DNA from: Galbibacter marinus
GTDB taxonomy: Bacteria > Bacteroidota > Bacteroidia > Flavobacteriales > Flavobacteriaceae
Reading direction: 5' to 3'
Length of the DNA: 64,000 bases
Assembly: GCF_000300875.1 (NCBI RefSeq)
Contig: NZ_AMSG01000007.1
Coordinates: forward strand, 1-64,000
Shown here: piece by piece, positions 19,460-28,367 of the stretch
Numbering within the stretch: position 1 is the stretch's first letter
Layout: each line of letters opens with the position of its first letter
Position numbers and translations under genes: made by a program
The notes under the pieces: generated by a model
Databases searched by the model: none
Seen by the model: only the letters and a program-made list of their open reading frames with translations
What the model was told of the DNA's origin: nothing

Positions 19460-20566
19460 ATGAATACAGATACTACGATTCGATTTTCTCGGAAGGATCC
19501 GAAAAAATTTTTCAAAACATTGAATTCTAGAGTAAACACATATTTTAAAGAAAAAGAAATAAAAAAGACAGGGAATTTCAAACTATATCTCAAAACTGCG
19601 ATCATGTTTGCAATCTTCTTAACACCTTATTTTTTACTGTTGACCACGGATTTAAATCAGTGGATACAGTTGTTATTGACAGTTGTTATCGGAATAGGAA
19701 TGGCTGGTGTTGGAATGAATGTAATGCATGATGGAAATCACGGATGCTATTCTTCTAAAAAATGGATCAATAAAGTGATGGGATCAAGTATTTATATACT
19801 TGCAGGGAATGTCTATAATTGGAAGGTACAACACAATGTACTCCACCATACTTATACCAACATCCCTGGACATGATGAGGATTTAGATGCGGGTAGAATT
19901 ATTCGTTTTAGTGAACATTCTAAATGGCACCGTTTTCATCGCTTCCAGCATTATTATTCCATTTTACTTTATGGATTGCTTACTTTAAACTGGGCAATCA
20001 CTACGGATTTTAAACAAATGAAACGTTATTTGTCTCGTAAGCTTTCCTATGGTGAGTTTCCAAATCCTGCAAAGGAATGGAGCGTACTTATTATTACCAA
20101 AATCATATATGTAATTGTATGGATTGCTATTCCAATGTTTTTCATTGAGCTGGCTTGGTGGAAGGTTCTAATCGGATTTTTTGTGATGCACTATACTGCT
20201 GGTCTTATTTTAAGTGTGGTATTTCAGTTGGCACATATTGTGGATGAAGCTGACACGTTCCTCCCTGATGAGACTGGCACCATTAAAAATACCTGGGCAA
20301 TACACCAATTGTTTACCACTACAAACTTTTCAACCAATAACAGATTGGTAAACTGGTTTACTGGAGGGCTAAATCATCAAGTGGAACATCATATTTTCCC
20401 TAATATTAGCCATGTACATTACACAAATATTGCTAAAATTGTTAAACAAACTGCTCAGGAGTTTGATTTACCATATTATGAGTATAAAACTACAAGAAAA
20501 GCTATAATTTCGCATTTTAAACACTTAAAAGAGCTGGGTCAAAAACCAGCTTATGTTTACAATTAA
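19460..20566 (+). CDS. membrane fatty acid desaturase (front-end type)
   Basis: A di-iron acyl desaturase of 368 residues. The three histidine boxes are HDGNH (90-94), HNVLHH (125-130) and QVEHH (307-311). The Gln in the third box is typical of front-end (delta-5/6 or linoleoyl-CoA) desaturases. Four hydrophobic segments are present and there is no fused cytochrome b5 domain, so an external electron donor is needed. It adjusts membrane lipid unsaturation; position specificity cannot be read. The aminotransferase starts 15 bases downstream. Confidence 0.9.
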   Translation: MNTDTTIRFSRKDPKKFFKTLNSRVNTYFKEKEIKKTGNFKLYLKTAIMFAIFLTPYFLLLTTDLNQWIQLLLTVVIGIGMAGVGMNVMHDGNHGCYSSKKWINKVMGSSIYILAGNVYNWKVQHNVLHHTYTNIPGHDEDLDAGRIIRFSEHSKWHRFHRFQHYYSILLYGLLTLNWAITTDFKQMKRYLSRKLSYGEFPNPAKEWSVLIITKIIYVIVWIAIPMFFIELAWWKVLIGFFVMHYTAGLILSVVFQLAHIVDEADTFLPDETGTIKNTWAIHQLFTTTNFSTNNRLVNWFTGGLNHQVEHHIFPNISHVHYTNIAKIVKQTAQEFDLPYYEYKTTRKAIISHFKHLKELGQKPAYVYN

Positions 20567-20581
20567 TCGAATATCAATTTT

Positions 20582-21775
20582 ATGTCACAACAATTATCGG
20601 AAAGAGTTTTGAACATGGCAACTTCTGCAACCCTTGCCATGGCAGCCAAAGCAAGAGAATTACGCGCTGAAGGTAAAGACATTATCGGATTGAGTTTGGG
20701 TGAACCAGACTTCAACACACCTGATTTTGTAAAGCAGGCTGCAAAGGAAGCAATTGATCAGAATTACAGTAGTTATTCCCCAGTGGATGGTTACGTTGAT
20801 CTTAAAGATGCTATTATTAAGAAATTCCAAAGGGATAATAACTTGACCTATAGCCCTAATGGTATAGTGGTTTCTACGGGAGCAAAACAATCATTGGCCA
20901 ATGTCGCTATGGCTGTAATAAATCCAGGGGATGAAGTCATTCTACCTGCACCGTACTGGGTTAGTTACTCAGAGATCGTAAAATTAGCTGAAGGTGTTCC
21001 TGTGGAAGTTCAAACCTCAATAGAGAATGATTTCAAAATGACTGCTGACCAATTAGAAGCGGCCATTACTTCTAAAACAAAGATGCTTTGGTATAGTTCA
21101 CCTTGTAATCCAAGTGGATCTGTTTACAGCAAAGAAGAATTAGAAGCTATTGCAGCAGTTTTAAGAAAACACCCTAACATTATAGTTGTTTCCGATGAGA
21201 TCTATGAGCACATCAATTTTGCTGGTGGTCATACAAGTATTGCTTCAATCGAAGGTATGTTTGATCGCACCGTGACTGTTAACGGAGTTTCAAAAGCATT
21301 TGCAATGACTGGATGGCGTATCGGATATATCGGAGCACCAGATTGGATCGCAAGAGCGTGTAATAAGATCCAAGGACAAATCACAAGTGGAGCTAATAGT
21401 ATTGCACAAAGAGCTACCATCGCTGCCCTAGAAGCGCCTGTGAGTAGTATTCAATTTATGATTGACAAATTCAAAGAACGAAGAGACTTAGTACTTTCTT
21501 TATTAGGAGAGATTGAAGGTTTCCAGCTTAATGTTCCAGAGGGAGCGTTCTATGTTTTCCCTAATGTTTCGTCATTCTTTGGAAAAACCCTTAAAGGAAA
21601 TAAAATTGAAAATGCTTCTGACTTTGCACTTTACCTTTTAGAACATGCCAATGTGGCTACTGTTACTGGTGAAGCTTTTGGAAACCCGAACTGTATTAGA
21701 ATATCATATGCAGCTTCTGAGGAGTCCTTAAAAGAAGCTATTAGTAGAATTAAAGCAGCGGTTTCAAACGCTTAA
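20582..21775 (+). CDS. PLP-dependent aminotransferase, class I (aspartate type)
   Basis: A fold-type I aminotransferase of 397 residues. The PLP Lys is residue 238 in NGVSKAFAMTGWRIGY, SSPCNPSGSVYSKEEL holds the cofactor-binding Asn, and DEIYEHI the conserved Asp/Tyr. It resembles the Thermus-type aspartate/prephenate aminotransferases (subgroup I-gamma/beta). It is only 15 bases behind the desaturase and is probably co-transcribed, without an obvious metabolic link. It ends at a terminator shared with the convergent trkH. Confidence 0.9.
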   Translation: MSQQLSERVLNMATSATLAMAAKARELRAEGKDIIGLSLGEPDFNTPDFVKQAAKEAIDQNYSSYSPVDGYVDLKDAIIKKFQRDNNLTYSPNGIVVSTGAKQSLANVAMAVINPGDEVILPAPYWVSYSEIVKLAEGVPVEVQTSIENDFKMTADQLEAAITSKTKMLWYSSPCNPSGSVYSKEELEAIAAVLRKHPNIIVVSDEIYEHINFAGGHTSIASIEGMFDRTVTVNGVSKAFAMTGWRIGYIGAPDWIARACNKIQGQITSGANSIAQRATIAALEAPVSSIQFMIDKFKERRDLVLSLLGEIEGFQLNVPEGAFYVFPNVSSFFGKTLKGNKIENASDFALYLLEHANVATVTGEAFGNPNCIRISYAASEESLKEAISRIKAAVSNA

Positions 21776-21805
21776 AAACGCTAATTCTAGAAAAGATAAT
21801 ACTCT

Positions 21806-21832
21806 AAAAGCATACCTTAAGGTGTGCTTTTT
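21806..21832. terminator. terminator between aminotransferase and trkH
   Basis: Stem AAAAGCATACC/GGTGTGCTTTT with one wobble pair and the 4-base loop TTAA. The A and T runs on the two sides let it serve both convergent genes. Confidence 0.75.
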
Positions 21833-21848
21833 GCTTTTATACAAAGTA

Positions 21849-23342
21849 TCAAGCGCGTTTCCAAAAGTAAGGGGTAAATAAGATAAGTACTGTAAAGAGT
21901 TCTAATCTACCTAGTAACATTAGAAACGCACACCACCATTTACCAAGCTCAGGCAAAACATCGAAAGAAGCCAATGGATTTAGAACACCCAAGGCAGGAC
22001 CCACATTTCCTAAAGCGCTTGCTGCTCCACTAACAGCTGACTCAAAATCGAGTCCAAGCATACCTAGAACTAGGGATCCAATAATAAACATCAACATATA
22101 GATGATAAAAAAACCAAGTATATTATATATAATAGGTTCTTGTATGGTTCTTCCATTATACCGAACAGGTATAATCGCATTAGGGTGAAGAGCTCGTTTG
22201 AACTCGAGAATACCATTTTTAATCATAAGAAGGTGTCGAACAACCTTAACTCCACCAGAGGTGGAACCTGCTGACCCTCCAACAAACATTAATCCGAAAA
22301 ACACTATGGTTAAAAAAGGTGTCCAACTACTAAAATCAGCACTCACAAATCCAGTTGTTGTTACCACTGAAATGACTTGGAAAAGTGCATGCCTAAATGA
22401 ACTCTCAGTCTCTCCAAATACCATAGGATGATAAGCACTCATAGCTACATCAGCTCTAAATAAAATAATTAAACCAGCAATGATTGAAACCGCACATATA
22501 AGCAAGAAATAGAACCTAAACTCGTGGTCTCTAATTACATTTAAAAATTTTCCTTTAAATGCATAATAACTCAACACAAAGTTTGTACCTCCCAAAAACA
22601 TAAAAATCATACATATGTACTGGACTATGGGGTTGTTATTCCAATAGGCCATACTTAAATTCTTTGTTGAAAAACCACCCGTAGATACGGAGGTTAACCC
22701 ATGGTTAATGGCATCAAAAAAACTCATCCCTGCCAAATTCATAAAAAGGGTGCAGGCTACAGTATACCCAAAGTAGATATACCACAATCTTTTAGCAGTA
22801 TCTGTAATACGCGGGTGTAATTTATCTGCACTTGGTCCTGGTGCCTCAGCGGCGAACAACTGCATGCCCCCAATACCCAAAAGCGGTAAAATGGCTACGG
22901 CTAAAACGATAAAGCCCATCCCACCGATCCAATTGGTGATACTCCTCCAAAATAAAACCCCTTCAGGAAGTGATTCAATATCTCTTAAGATGGTGGCACC
23001 TGTGGTGGTATAACCGCTCATTGACTCAAAAAACGCATTGGTAAAACCAGGGATGGCCCCAGTAAATAGATAAGGTAACATACCAGAAAAGACCATAACA
23101 AGCCATCCTAAGGTTACAATAAGATAACCATCTCGCTTTTTTATTTCTTTTTGATGCTTTTTAGTAACAAACATTAAGAGAACTCCGAGGAGCAATACAA
23201 AAACACCAGTAAAACTGAGCTGCTTTGTTACGCCGTCTTGATAAATCCAACTAAACAGTGCAGAGAGCATTATAAATCCTCCATTACAGAGCAAAAGTAG
23301 CCCCATGAAATAGTAGATTATTTTGGTGTTGAATCTTTTCAT
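21849..23342 (-). CDS. trkH: TrkH potassium uptake channel
   Basis: The membrane subunit of the Trk K+ uptake system, 497 residues. Four selectivity-filter loops are visible: TTTGATIL, VSTGGFST, TTTGFVSADFS and ALGNVGPALG. It works with the cytosolic gate TrkA, encoded 3 bases upstream, so the pair is one operon. Normal length for the family. Confidence 0.95.
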   Translation of the reverse strand: MKRFNTKIIYYFMGLLLLCNGGFIMLSALFSWIYQDGVTKQLSFTGVFVLLLGVLLMFVTKKHQKEIKKRDGYLIVTLGWLVMVFSGMLPYLFTGAIPGFTNAFFESMSGYTTTGATILRDIESLPEGVLFWRSITNWIGGMGFIVLAVAILPLLGIGGMQLFAAEAPGPSADKLHPRITDTAKRLWYIYFGYTVACTLFMNLAGMSFFDAINHGLTSVSTGGFSTKNLSMAYWNNNPIVQYICMIFMFLGGTNFVLSYYAFKGKFLNVIRDHEFRFYFLLICAVSIIAGLIILFRADVAMSAYHPMVFGETESSFRHALFQVISVVTTTGFVSADFSSWTPFLTIVFFGLMFVGGSAGSTSGGVKVVRHLLMIKNGILEFKRALHPNAIIPVRYNGRTIQEPIIYNILGFFIIYMLMFIIGSLVLGMLGLDFESAVSGAASALGNVGPALGVLNPLASFDVLPELGKWWCAFLMLLGRLELFTVLILFTPYFWKRA

Positions 23343-23345
23343 GAA

Positions 23346-24695
23346 TTATTTAAATAGCTTCTCGACTTTGGAAATAGCTTCAGGCAAGCAACACACCACC
23401 ACGCTATCTTCCTGCTGAATCACAAAATGACCAAGAGCAATAATCCCCTCACCATCGCGAATAACTCCACCGATGGTTGCCGATCGAGGAAAATCTAAAT
23501 CCCTTATTGCCTTGCCTATAACCTCACTGTTAGGTTTAGCTACGAATTCTAATAATTCAGCATTTAGGTTATTGAGATTCGTAAGTGCTACGACTTCACC
23601 CTCTCTTATATGTCTTGATATCGTATTTGCCGCTAGAAGCTTTTTATTAATTAGCGTATCGATCCCTATAGAGTGCGATAGTTGAAAGTAATCAACATTC
23701 TCCACTAGGGCAATGGTTTTCTTAATATTTTTTGATTTAGCCATTAAGCAGGACATAATATTAGTCTCTGCATTTTCGGTAACGGCAATAAAAGCATCCA
23801 TCGAAGAAAGATCCTCCTCTTCCAGAAGTTCTAAATTTCGACCATCACCATTTATAACAAGTGCATTTGGAAGTCTATCCGCTAAACTTAGTGCACGTGC
23901 TCTGTCTTTTTCTACGATTTTTACTCGGAATTTACTTTGACATAAATTTTGAGCGGTCTTAAAACCAACTTGGCTTCCACCAAGTATCATAACATTTTTA
24001 ATTTTCTTTCGAACCTGCCCAGTTAACTGGTAGAGATGATCTACACCCTCTGGCAAGGTCACAAAATAAGCTTGGTCACCTTCTTTAAATTCCACATCCC
24101 CTCTAGGAATAATGGTAGTTTGGGTGCCAGAGCGCTGAATGGCAATAGGCTGAAAATTAAGATCAGGAAAAATACTAGCTGCCTCTTGTACTGTTTTACC
24201 GACAAATGGAGCGGTTTGCTGTAAAGTAGTTCCAACCATAATCAATGCGCCACCCTCAAATTCATAAGTATCGTTAAATGCAGATTCATCAAGTAATAGC
24301 TCAATTTCTTCCGAAGCTAGCATCTCTGGAGAGATTAGCTCATCAATTCCTAACTGCTGAAATTTAACTTCTTCCTTGTTGTGAATGTATTCTGTATTGG
24401 ATATTCTAGCAATGGTTCGTTTGCATCCTAATTGTTTTGCAAGAAGACAAAGTGTAATATTCGTAGCTTGAGAAGCAGTCACACCTATCATTAAATCAGA
24501 AGTTGCTACTTGAGCATCTTTTAGAGTTGAAATTGATGTCGCATCTCCTGTTAAAACTCTGATATCCAAACTCTTCTCGGCTATACTTAAACTATCCGCA
24601 TCAGTATCTATCAAAGTTATATTTTGAGATTCCAAAGACAGTAATTTCGCCAAGTGGAATCCTATTTCTCCTGCTCCAGCAATAATAATTCTCAT
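23346..24695 (-). CDS. trkA: TrkA potassium uptake regulatory subunit
   Basis: A cytosolic NAD(H)/ATP-binding gating ring subunit of 449 residues with two RCK units. The first Rossmann motif is GAGEIGFHLA at residues 6-15 with the acidic LIDTD. The second is GGSQVGFKTA near residue 239 with VEKDR. Each is followed by a TrkA_C domain (VGKTVQEAA; VIGKAIRDL). Only 3 bases separate it from trkH. Confidence 0.95.
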   Translation of the reverse strand: MRIIIAGAGEIGFHLAKLLSLESQNITLIDTDADSLSIAEKSLDIRVLTGDATSISTLKDAQVATSDLMIGVTASQATNITLCLLAKQLGCKRTIARISNTEYIHNKEEVKFQQLGIDELISPEMLASEEIELLLDESAFNDTYEFEGGALIMVGTTLQQTAPFVGKTVQEAASIFPDLNFQPIAIQRSGTQTTIIPRGDVEFKEGDQAYFVTLPEGVDHLYQLTGQVRKKIKNVMILGGSQVGFKTAQNLCQSKFRVKIVEKDRARALSLADRLPNALVINGDGRNLELLEEEDLSSMDAFIAVTENAETNIMSCLMAKSKNIKKTIALVENVDYFQLSHSIGIDTLINKKLLAANTISRHIREGEVVALTNLNNLNAELLEFVAKPNSEVIGKAIRDLDFPRSATIGGVIRDGEGIIALGHFVIQQEDSVVVCCLPEAISKVEKLFK

Positions 24696-24719
24696 AGCTT
24701 ACAGTAAACAATTTCTATG

Positions 24720-24727
24720 CAAAGATA
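24720..24727 (-). promoter_or_regulatory. -7 promoter element for trkAH
   Basis: On the minus strand TATCTTTG fits TAnnTTTG, 24 bases before the trkA start. A -33 TTG is not visible. Confidence 0.4.
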
Positions 24728-24810
24728 TATTAAATACTCGTAGCCTCGAGGGAAAGCTTTTCTAAATTCGGAGAGTCACCTATGGGAATGTTTCTGCTTT
24801 TTATGAACTA

Positions 24811-25719
24811 CTAGATAAAGATTTCTTGTCGATCCCTTACTGGTCCTGGAATTAACCAAAAAGCATTAGGATTGGAAATTATTTTTTCGGTATCTTTCAC
24901 AAAATCAGCCAACTCAGATTCAAGAACCACATCTTCTAATGCTTGCTGTATTATCTCAAGTTCTTTTGATGTTAGGGTGTAGTGTTGTTTTTTTTCAAGA
25001 TTGCTTTGCAGCTCTAACCAGCTAACAATGGAAGACACTATCATGGTGATAAGAGCGATAATACTCCAATTCTCGCTAATATTTAGAAACAAAAAACTTA
25101 TAGCAATTAGAGCAAAAACTTGAGCCATAATCAAATTCAAAAACCATAGTTTGTATTTCTGATGATGCTCTACAGTTTTTTTAAAGTAATGCTCATAAAG
25201 TGAACGAATTCTATTCTGCGCATAATAATTTTTTTTAAACTCGAAAGATGCCTCTCTGAGTTCTAACATTTTGGGCGTTACAGTCTGTTGCTTTAGCATG
25301 GCCGGTTCTAATTGTGGACCAAACTCATCAAATCCTTTGCTAATGTGCTTGATACGGTTTTCAAATACTGTTTTTAATTCAGAAGTATTAGCGTGCATGC
25401 CAAACTCACCTACACCCATTATAAATTGCCACGTTACGGTTTTAAAAGAAGCCTTAAGACTAAGGTTATTTTGCGCAATTTGATCATAGTTTTTACTTTG
25501 TAATACTAAGGCAAGGATCAAGCTTAAAGTAAGCATAATGCCAATAATGCCATAAACCACATTTAAGTCTCCTGTATACTGAAATGTATACATAGTAATA
25601 ACTACAGCAAGAATCAATAGGATCACCGCAGACCGCTTGATCGTTTTATAGTAGCCCTGATACTTTAAAGCGGCATTGGTAGCTACTTGGAAATAGTTCG
25701 GAAAATCGTTAAAATCCAT
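24811..25719 (-). CDS. tandem SLATT / DUF4231-like membrane protein
   Basis: A 302-residue protein that looks like two SLATT (two-helix pore effector) units in tandem. Membrane pairs lie at about 31-46 with 54-73, and at 191-213 with 218-235. Each pair is preceded by an amphipathic Tyr/His-rich helix (ALKYQGYYKTIKRS; IRSLYEHYFKKTVEHHQKYK). The second unit has the DUF4231-type tail with YTLTSKELEIIQQALE. SLATT domains act as membrane effectors beside nucleotide-sensing or cyclase genes in conflict systems. Here no such partner flanks it: trkA lies on one side and a 384-base gap on the other. The family call is from pattern memory. Confidence 0.65.
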   Translation of the reverse strand: MDFNDFPNYFQVATNAALKYQGYYKTIKRSAVILLILAVVITMYTFQYTGDLNVVYGIIGIMLTLSLILALVLQSKNYDQIAQNNLSLKASFKTVTWQFIMGVGEFGMHANTSELKTVFENRIKHISKGFDEFGPQLEPAMLKQQTVTPKMLELREASFEFKKNYYAQNRIRSLYEHYFKKTVEHHQKYKLWFLNLIMAQVFALIAISFLFLNISENWSIIALITMIVSSIVSWLELQSNLEKKQHYTLTSKELEIIQQALEDVVLESELADFVKDTEKIISNPNAFWLIPGPVRDRQEIFI

Positions 25720-26103
25720 AATCTCAGTACATAGTTTAATTTGCAGTCTGGAGGATATTTTAGGGGTCGTTTAGGACAAATAGCAGTGAATCATCACACT
25801 TCTATTTATTCCAATTTTTCAAAATAACATAAATTAATTCAAAGTAGTGTACGGTAATCCGCAAACGGGTAAAATATTCGTTTTATAACCAATTTAAACC
25901 CACCAAATAACATTAACTGGCTGAAGTCAAAGCACTCTTTTAGCGATTTATAAAGAGTTGAATGATTCAATTCATTTATTTTGATGGCGTGGGTTGCATG
26001 GAAATATCTAACTGAAATTAAAGATTGTGGCTAAAAACCTTTTAAAATCAAGCTTCAATCTATGGAGATGAATTGTAAATAGTATATTTGCAAAAAATTA
26101 AGC
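25720..26103. other. 384-base intergenic region without gene
   Basis: Separates the divergent SLATT gene and ubiE. I see no reading frame or RNA gene. It holds a -7 element for ubiE at its right end. Confidence 0.6.
26083..26090 (+). promoter_or_regulatory. -7 promoter element for ubiE
   Basis: TATATTTG is a strong TAnnTTTG match 13 bases before the ATG, implying a very short leader. No good -33 TTG. Confidence 0.5.
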
Positions 26104-26835
26104 ATGTCAAAAAAGGTTACGCCCTATAAAGATTCTTCTTTAGGTAAAAAACAACAAGTTACCAAGATGTTCGATACTATTTCTGGTAATTATGATGGTT
26201 TAAATCGTGTGATTTCATTCGGTATCGATATCAAATGGCGGAAAAAAGTGGTTAAAATGGTGCATGCTACTCAACCACAATCCATTTTAGACATTGCGAC
26301 AGGAACAGGTGATCTAGCGATAAACCTTGCCAAAGAAACGCATGCTCCCAAAATAGTTGGACTTGATATCTCTGCAGGTATGTTAGAGGTTGGAAAGCAA
26401 AAGGTCGCTGATAAAAACCTTACTGATCGTATTGAACTTGTATTAGGAGATAGCGAGCAGCTTCCTTTTGACGATAATAGCTTTGACGCAATTACTGTTG
26501 CTTTTGGTGTTCGAAATTTCGAAGACCTAGAAAAAGGCTTGGCTGAGATTTACAGAGTACTAAAAAAAGACGGAACCTTTGTGGTTTTAGAAACCTCTAT
26601 CCCAACAAAGACTCCTTTCAAACAAGGATACAACCTATATACCAAACATTTATTACCAGTCATTGGCAAGCTTTTTTCTAAAGATCAATCTGCCTATGCG
26701 TATTTATCTGAATCCGCATCTGTCTTCCCATATGGCAAGGCATTTAACGATATTTTGACCAAGGTAGGATTTATAAAAGCAACAGATCATCCACAAACTT
26801 TAGGTGTCGCTACGATCTACCAAGCATATAAATAA
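26104..26835 (+). CDS. ubiE: demethylmenaquinone methyltransferase
   Basis: Carries out the last methylation of menaquinone synthesis (also called menG). SAM motif I is DIATGTGDLAINLA, then GLDISAGMLEVG. The UbiE signatures FDTISGNYDGLNRVISFG near the N-terminus and ITVAFGVRNFEDLEKGL are intact. At 243 residues it has the family length. The porT gene follows after a 34-base gap, a gene order common in Flavobacteriia. Confidence 0.95.
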   Translation: MSKKVTPYKDSSLGKKQQVTKMFDTISGNYDGLNRVISFGIDIKWRKKVVKMVHATQPQSILDIATGTGDLAINLAKETHAPKIVGLDISAGMLEVGKQKVADKNLTDRIELVLGDSEQLPFDDNSFDAITVAFGVRNFEDLEKGLAEIYRVLKKDGTFVVLETSIPTKTPFKQGYNLYTKHLLPVIGKLFSKDQSAYAYLSESASVFPYGKAFNDILTKVGFIKATDHPQTLGVATIYQAYK

Positions 26836-26869
26836 CTATATTGCAGTTAAGAAAAACCAACCCCTAAGA

Positions 26870-27586
26870 ATGAAAACGTTACTTTTCAGTTTAACCTTAA
26901 TTATAAGTGGGCTCACATCCCTACATGCACAGTTCAACGAAAACCCTATTTTAAATCTCGAAAACGAGGATAAAAAAAGACTTAATTGGGGATATTATTT
27001 GGGCTTTAACCAGTACGATTTTAAGGTCGATTATGAGAAGCATGACTATTCAACTGGATATAAGGGCGATCAAATGCTGACCAAAAAAAGTATTGGATTT
27101 AATGTCGGTCTTATAGGTGAACTTCGTTTAAACGATTACCTAGATCTTCGCCTAGAACCAGGATTGTATTACAATCAACGAGAAGTTGGATTTAAAGATT
27201 TCACCACTAACATCGCAACAATGGTTCCTGTTAAATCCACTTATATCCATATCCCCCTTTTATTAAAGGTAAGCACTAAAAGACTTGGTAACATAAAACC
27301 TTATATAGTTGGTGGGGCTGCAACTTCATTTAACCTTAGTAGTAATAATGGAAACACAGAAACCATTGACAATGAAGTTATTTCGATGAGTAAAAGCAAT
27401 TATTATTGGGAAGTTGGATTTGGAATTGACTTCTATCTTAGATATTTTAAATTCTCTCCATCTATTAGAGGTTCATTTGCATTTAAAGATGAGATCTTCC
27501 GTGGTAAGCCAGGAGATTTCAATTACGTAAAAAATATAGCAGGAACTTATTCCAGAGCTATTTTCGTAAACTTTACCTTTGAGTAA
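26870..27586 (+). CDS. porT: PorT family outer membrane protein (T9SS)
   Basis: An outer-membrane beta-barrel protein of the PorT/SprT family, needed for type IX secretion and gliding. The frame is open from 26804, overlapping ubiE, but ATG 26870 begins a clear signal peptide (MKTLLFSLTL...LHAQ) and is the real start, giving 238 residues. The N-terminal LNWGYYLGFNQYDFKVDY and the end in FVNFTFE (terminal aromatic) suit an eight-stranded barrel. It sits between ubiE and a TrmH gene. Confidence 0.85.
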   Translation: MKTLLFSLTLIISGLTSLHAQFNENPILNLENEDKKRLNWGYYLGFNQYDFKVDYEKHDYSTGYKGDQMLTKKSIGFNVGLIGELRLNDYLDLRLEPGLYYNQREVGFKDFTTNIATMVPVKSTYIHIPLLLKVSTKRLGNIKPYIVGGAATSFNLSSNNGNTETIDNEVISMSKSNYYWEVGFGIDFYLRYFKFSPSIRGSFAFKDEIFRGKPGDFNYVKNIAGTYSRAIFVNFTFE

Positions 27587-27604
27587 CCTTGTTGGTGTTT
27601 TAAC

Positions 27605-28324
27605 TTAGCCTCTTCTAAATTCACTAAGGAGAATTGCCGTAGCGGTAGCAACGTTTAAGCTTTCGGTTTGCTGAGATCCAAATCTTGGAATACTTAGCCT
27701 ATTACTGACTTTATGTAGTATGGAAGTCCCTATCCCATTAGATTCATTCCCCATAACTAAAATGGCCTCCTTAGGTAGCTTAGACTTATATACGTTTTCA
27801 CCATCCATAATCGCCCCATAGATCGGCTTATCGGTAGAGATTAAAAAGTCCTCAAGCTCCAGGTAATTGATTTGCACTCTGGCTAAAGAACCCATAGTAG
27901 CTTGAACCACTTTTGGATTGTAGCAATCAACCGTATTTACACTGCACACAAGCTGAGATATCCCAAACCAATCACAAAGCCGTATTATGGTCCCTAGATT
28001 CCCTGGATCTCTTACATTATTTAGAGCTAAAATTATTCCTTCGGTTTTTAAACTCTTTTGTTCTGGCATATGGAATACCCCCAAAATTTCAGTTGGGGTC
28101 TTTAAACAGCTCAATTTTTTCATTTCCCCAGCACCTATCTTCACAGTATTACCAATTGGCAATCCATCTACCTCTTGGGTAACATAAAGAGCATAGGGCA
28201 GCAATTTGGATTCTAAAAGTTCCAATACACCTTTGATTCCTTCAGCTATAAAAAGTTCATGCTTATTACGGTACTTTTTTTGATGTAAGGACGTTATAAG
28301 TTTTAATTCGTTTTTGCTAACCAT
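27605..28324 (-). CDS. TrmH/SpoU family RNA 2'-O-methyltransferase
   Basis: A SPOUT-class RNA methyltransferase of 239 residues. The three trefoil-knot motifs are visible: NNVRDPGNLGTIIR (motif 1), VMGNESNGI (motif 2) and LSIPRFGSQQTESLNVATATAILL (motif 3). The N-terminus with KKYRNKHELFIAEGIK is the substrate-binding domain. The target is probably an rRNA 2'-O-ribose; which one is unknown. Divergent from tamL. Confidence 0.9.
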   Translation of the reverse strand: MVSKNELKLITSLHQKKYRNKHELFIAEGIKGVLELLESKLLPYALYVTQEVDGLPIGNTVKIGAGEMKKLSCLKTPTEILGVFHMPEQKSLKTEGIILALNNVRDPGNLGTIIRLCDWFGISQLVCSVNTVDCYNPKVVQATMGSLARVQINYLELEDFLISTDKPIYGAIMDGENVYKSKLPKEAILVMGNESNGIGTSILHKVSNRLSIPRFGSQQTESLNVATATAILLSEFRRG

Positions 28325-28342
28325 ACAAATAGTGTATTTTTG
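28314..28342 (+). promoter_or_regulatory. promoter of tamL
   Basis: TTG at 28314-28316 and TATTTTTG at 28335-28342, with 18 bases between them. The TTG start codon of tamL is 25 bases downstream. Confidence 0.5.
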
Positions 28343-28367
28343 ACCGTAAATTTAATTATTCACCCTC

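Noticed and set aside
26804-26869. Upstream extension of porT into ubiE
   Set aside because: The 22 extra residues overlap ubiE and precede a clean signal peptide at ATG 26870.
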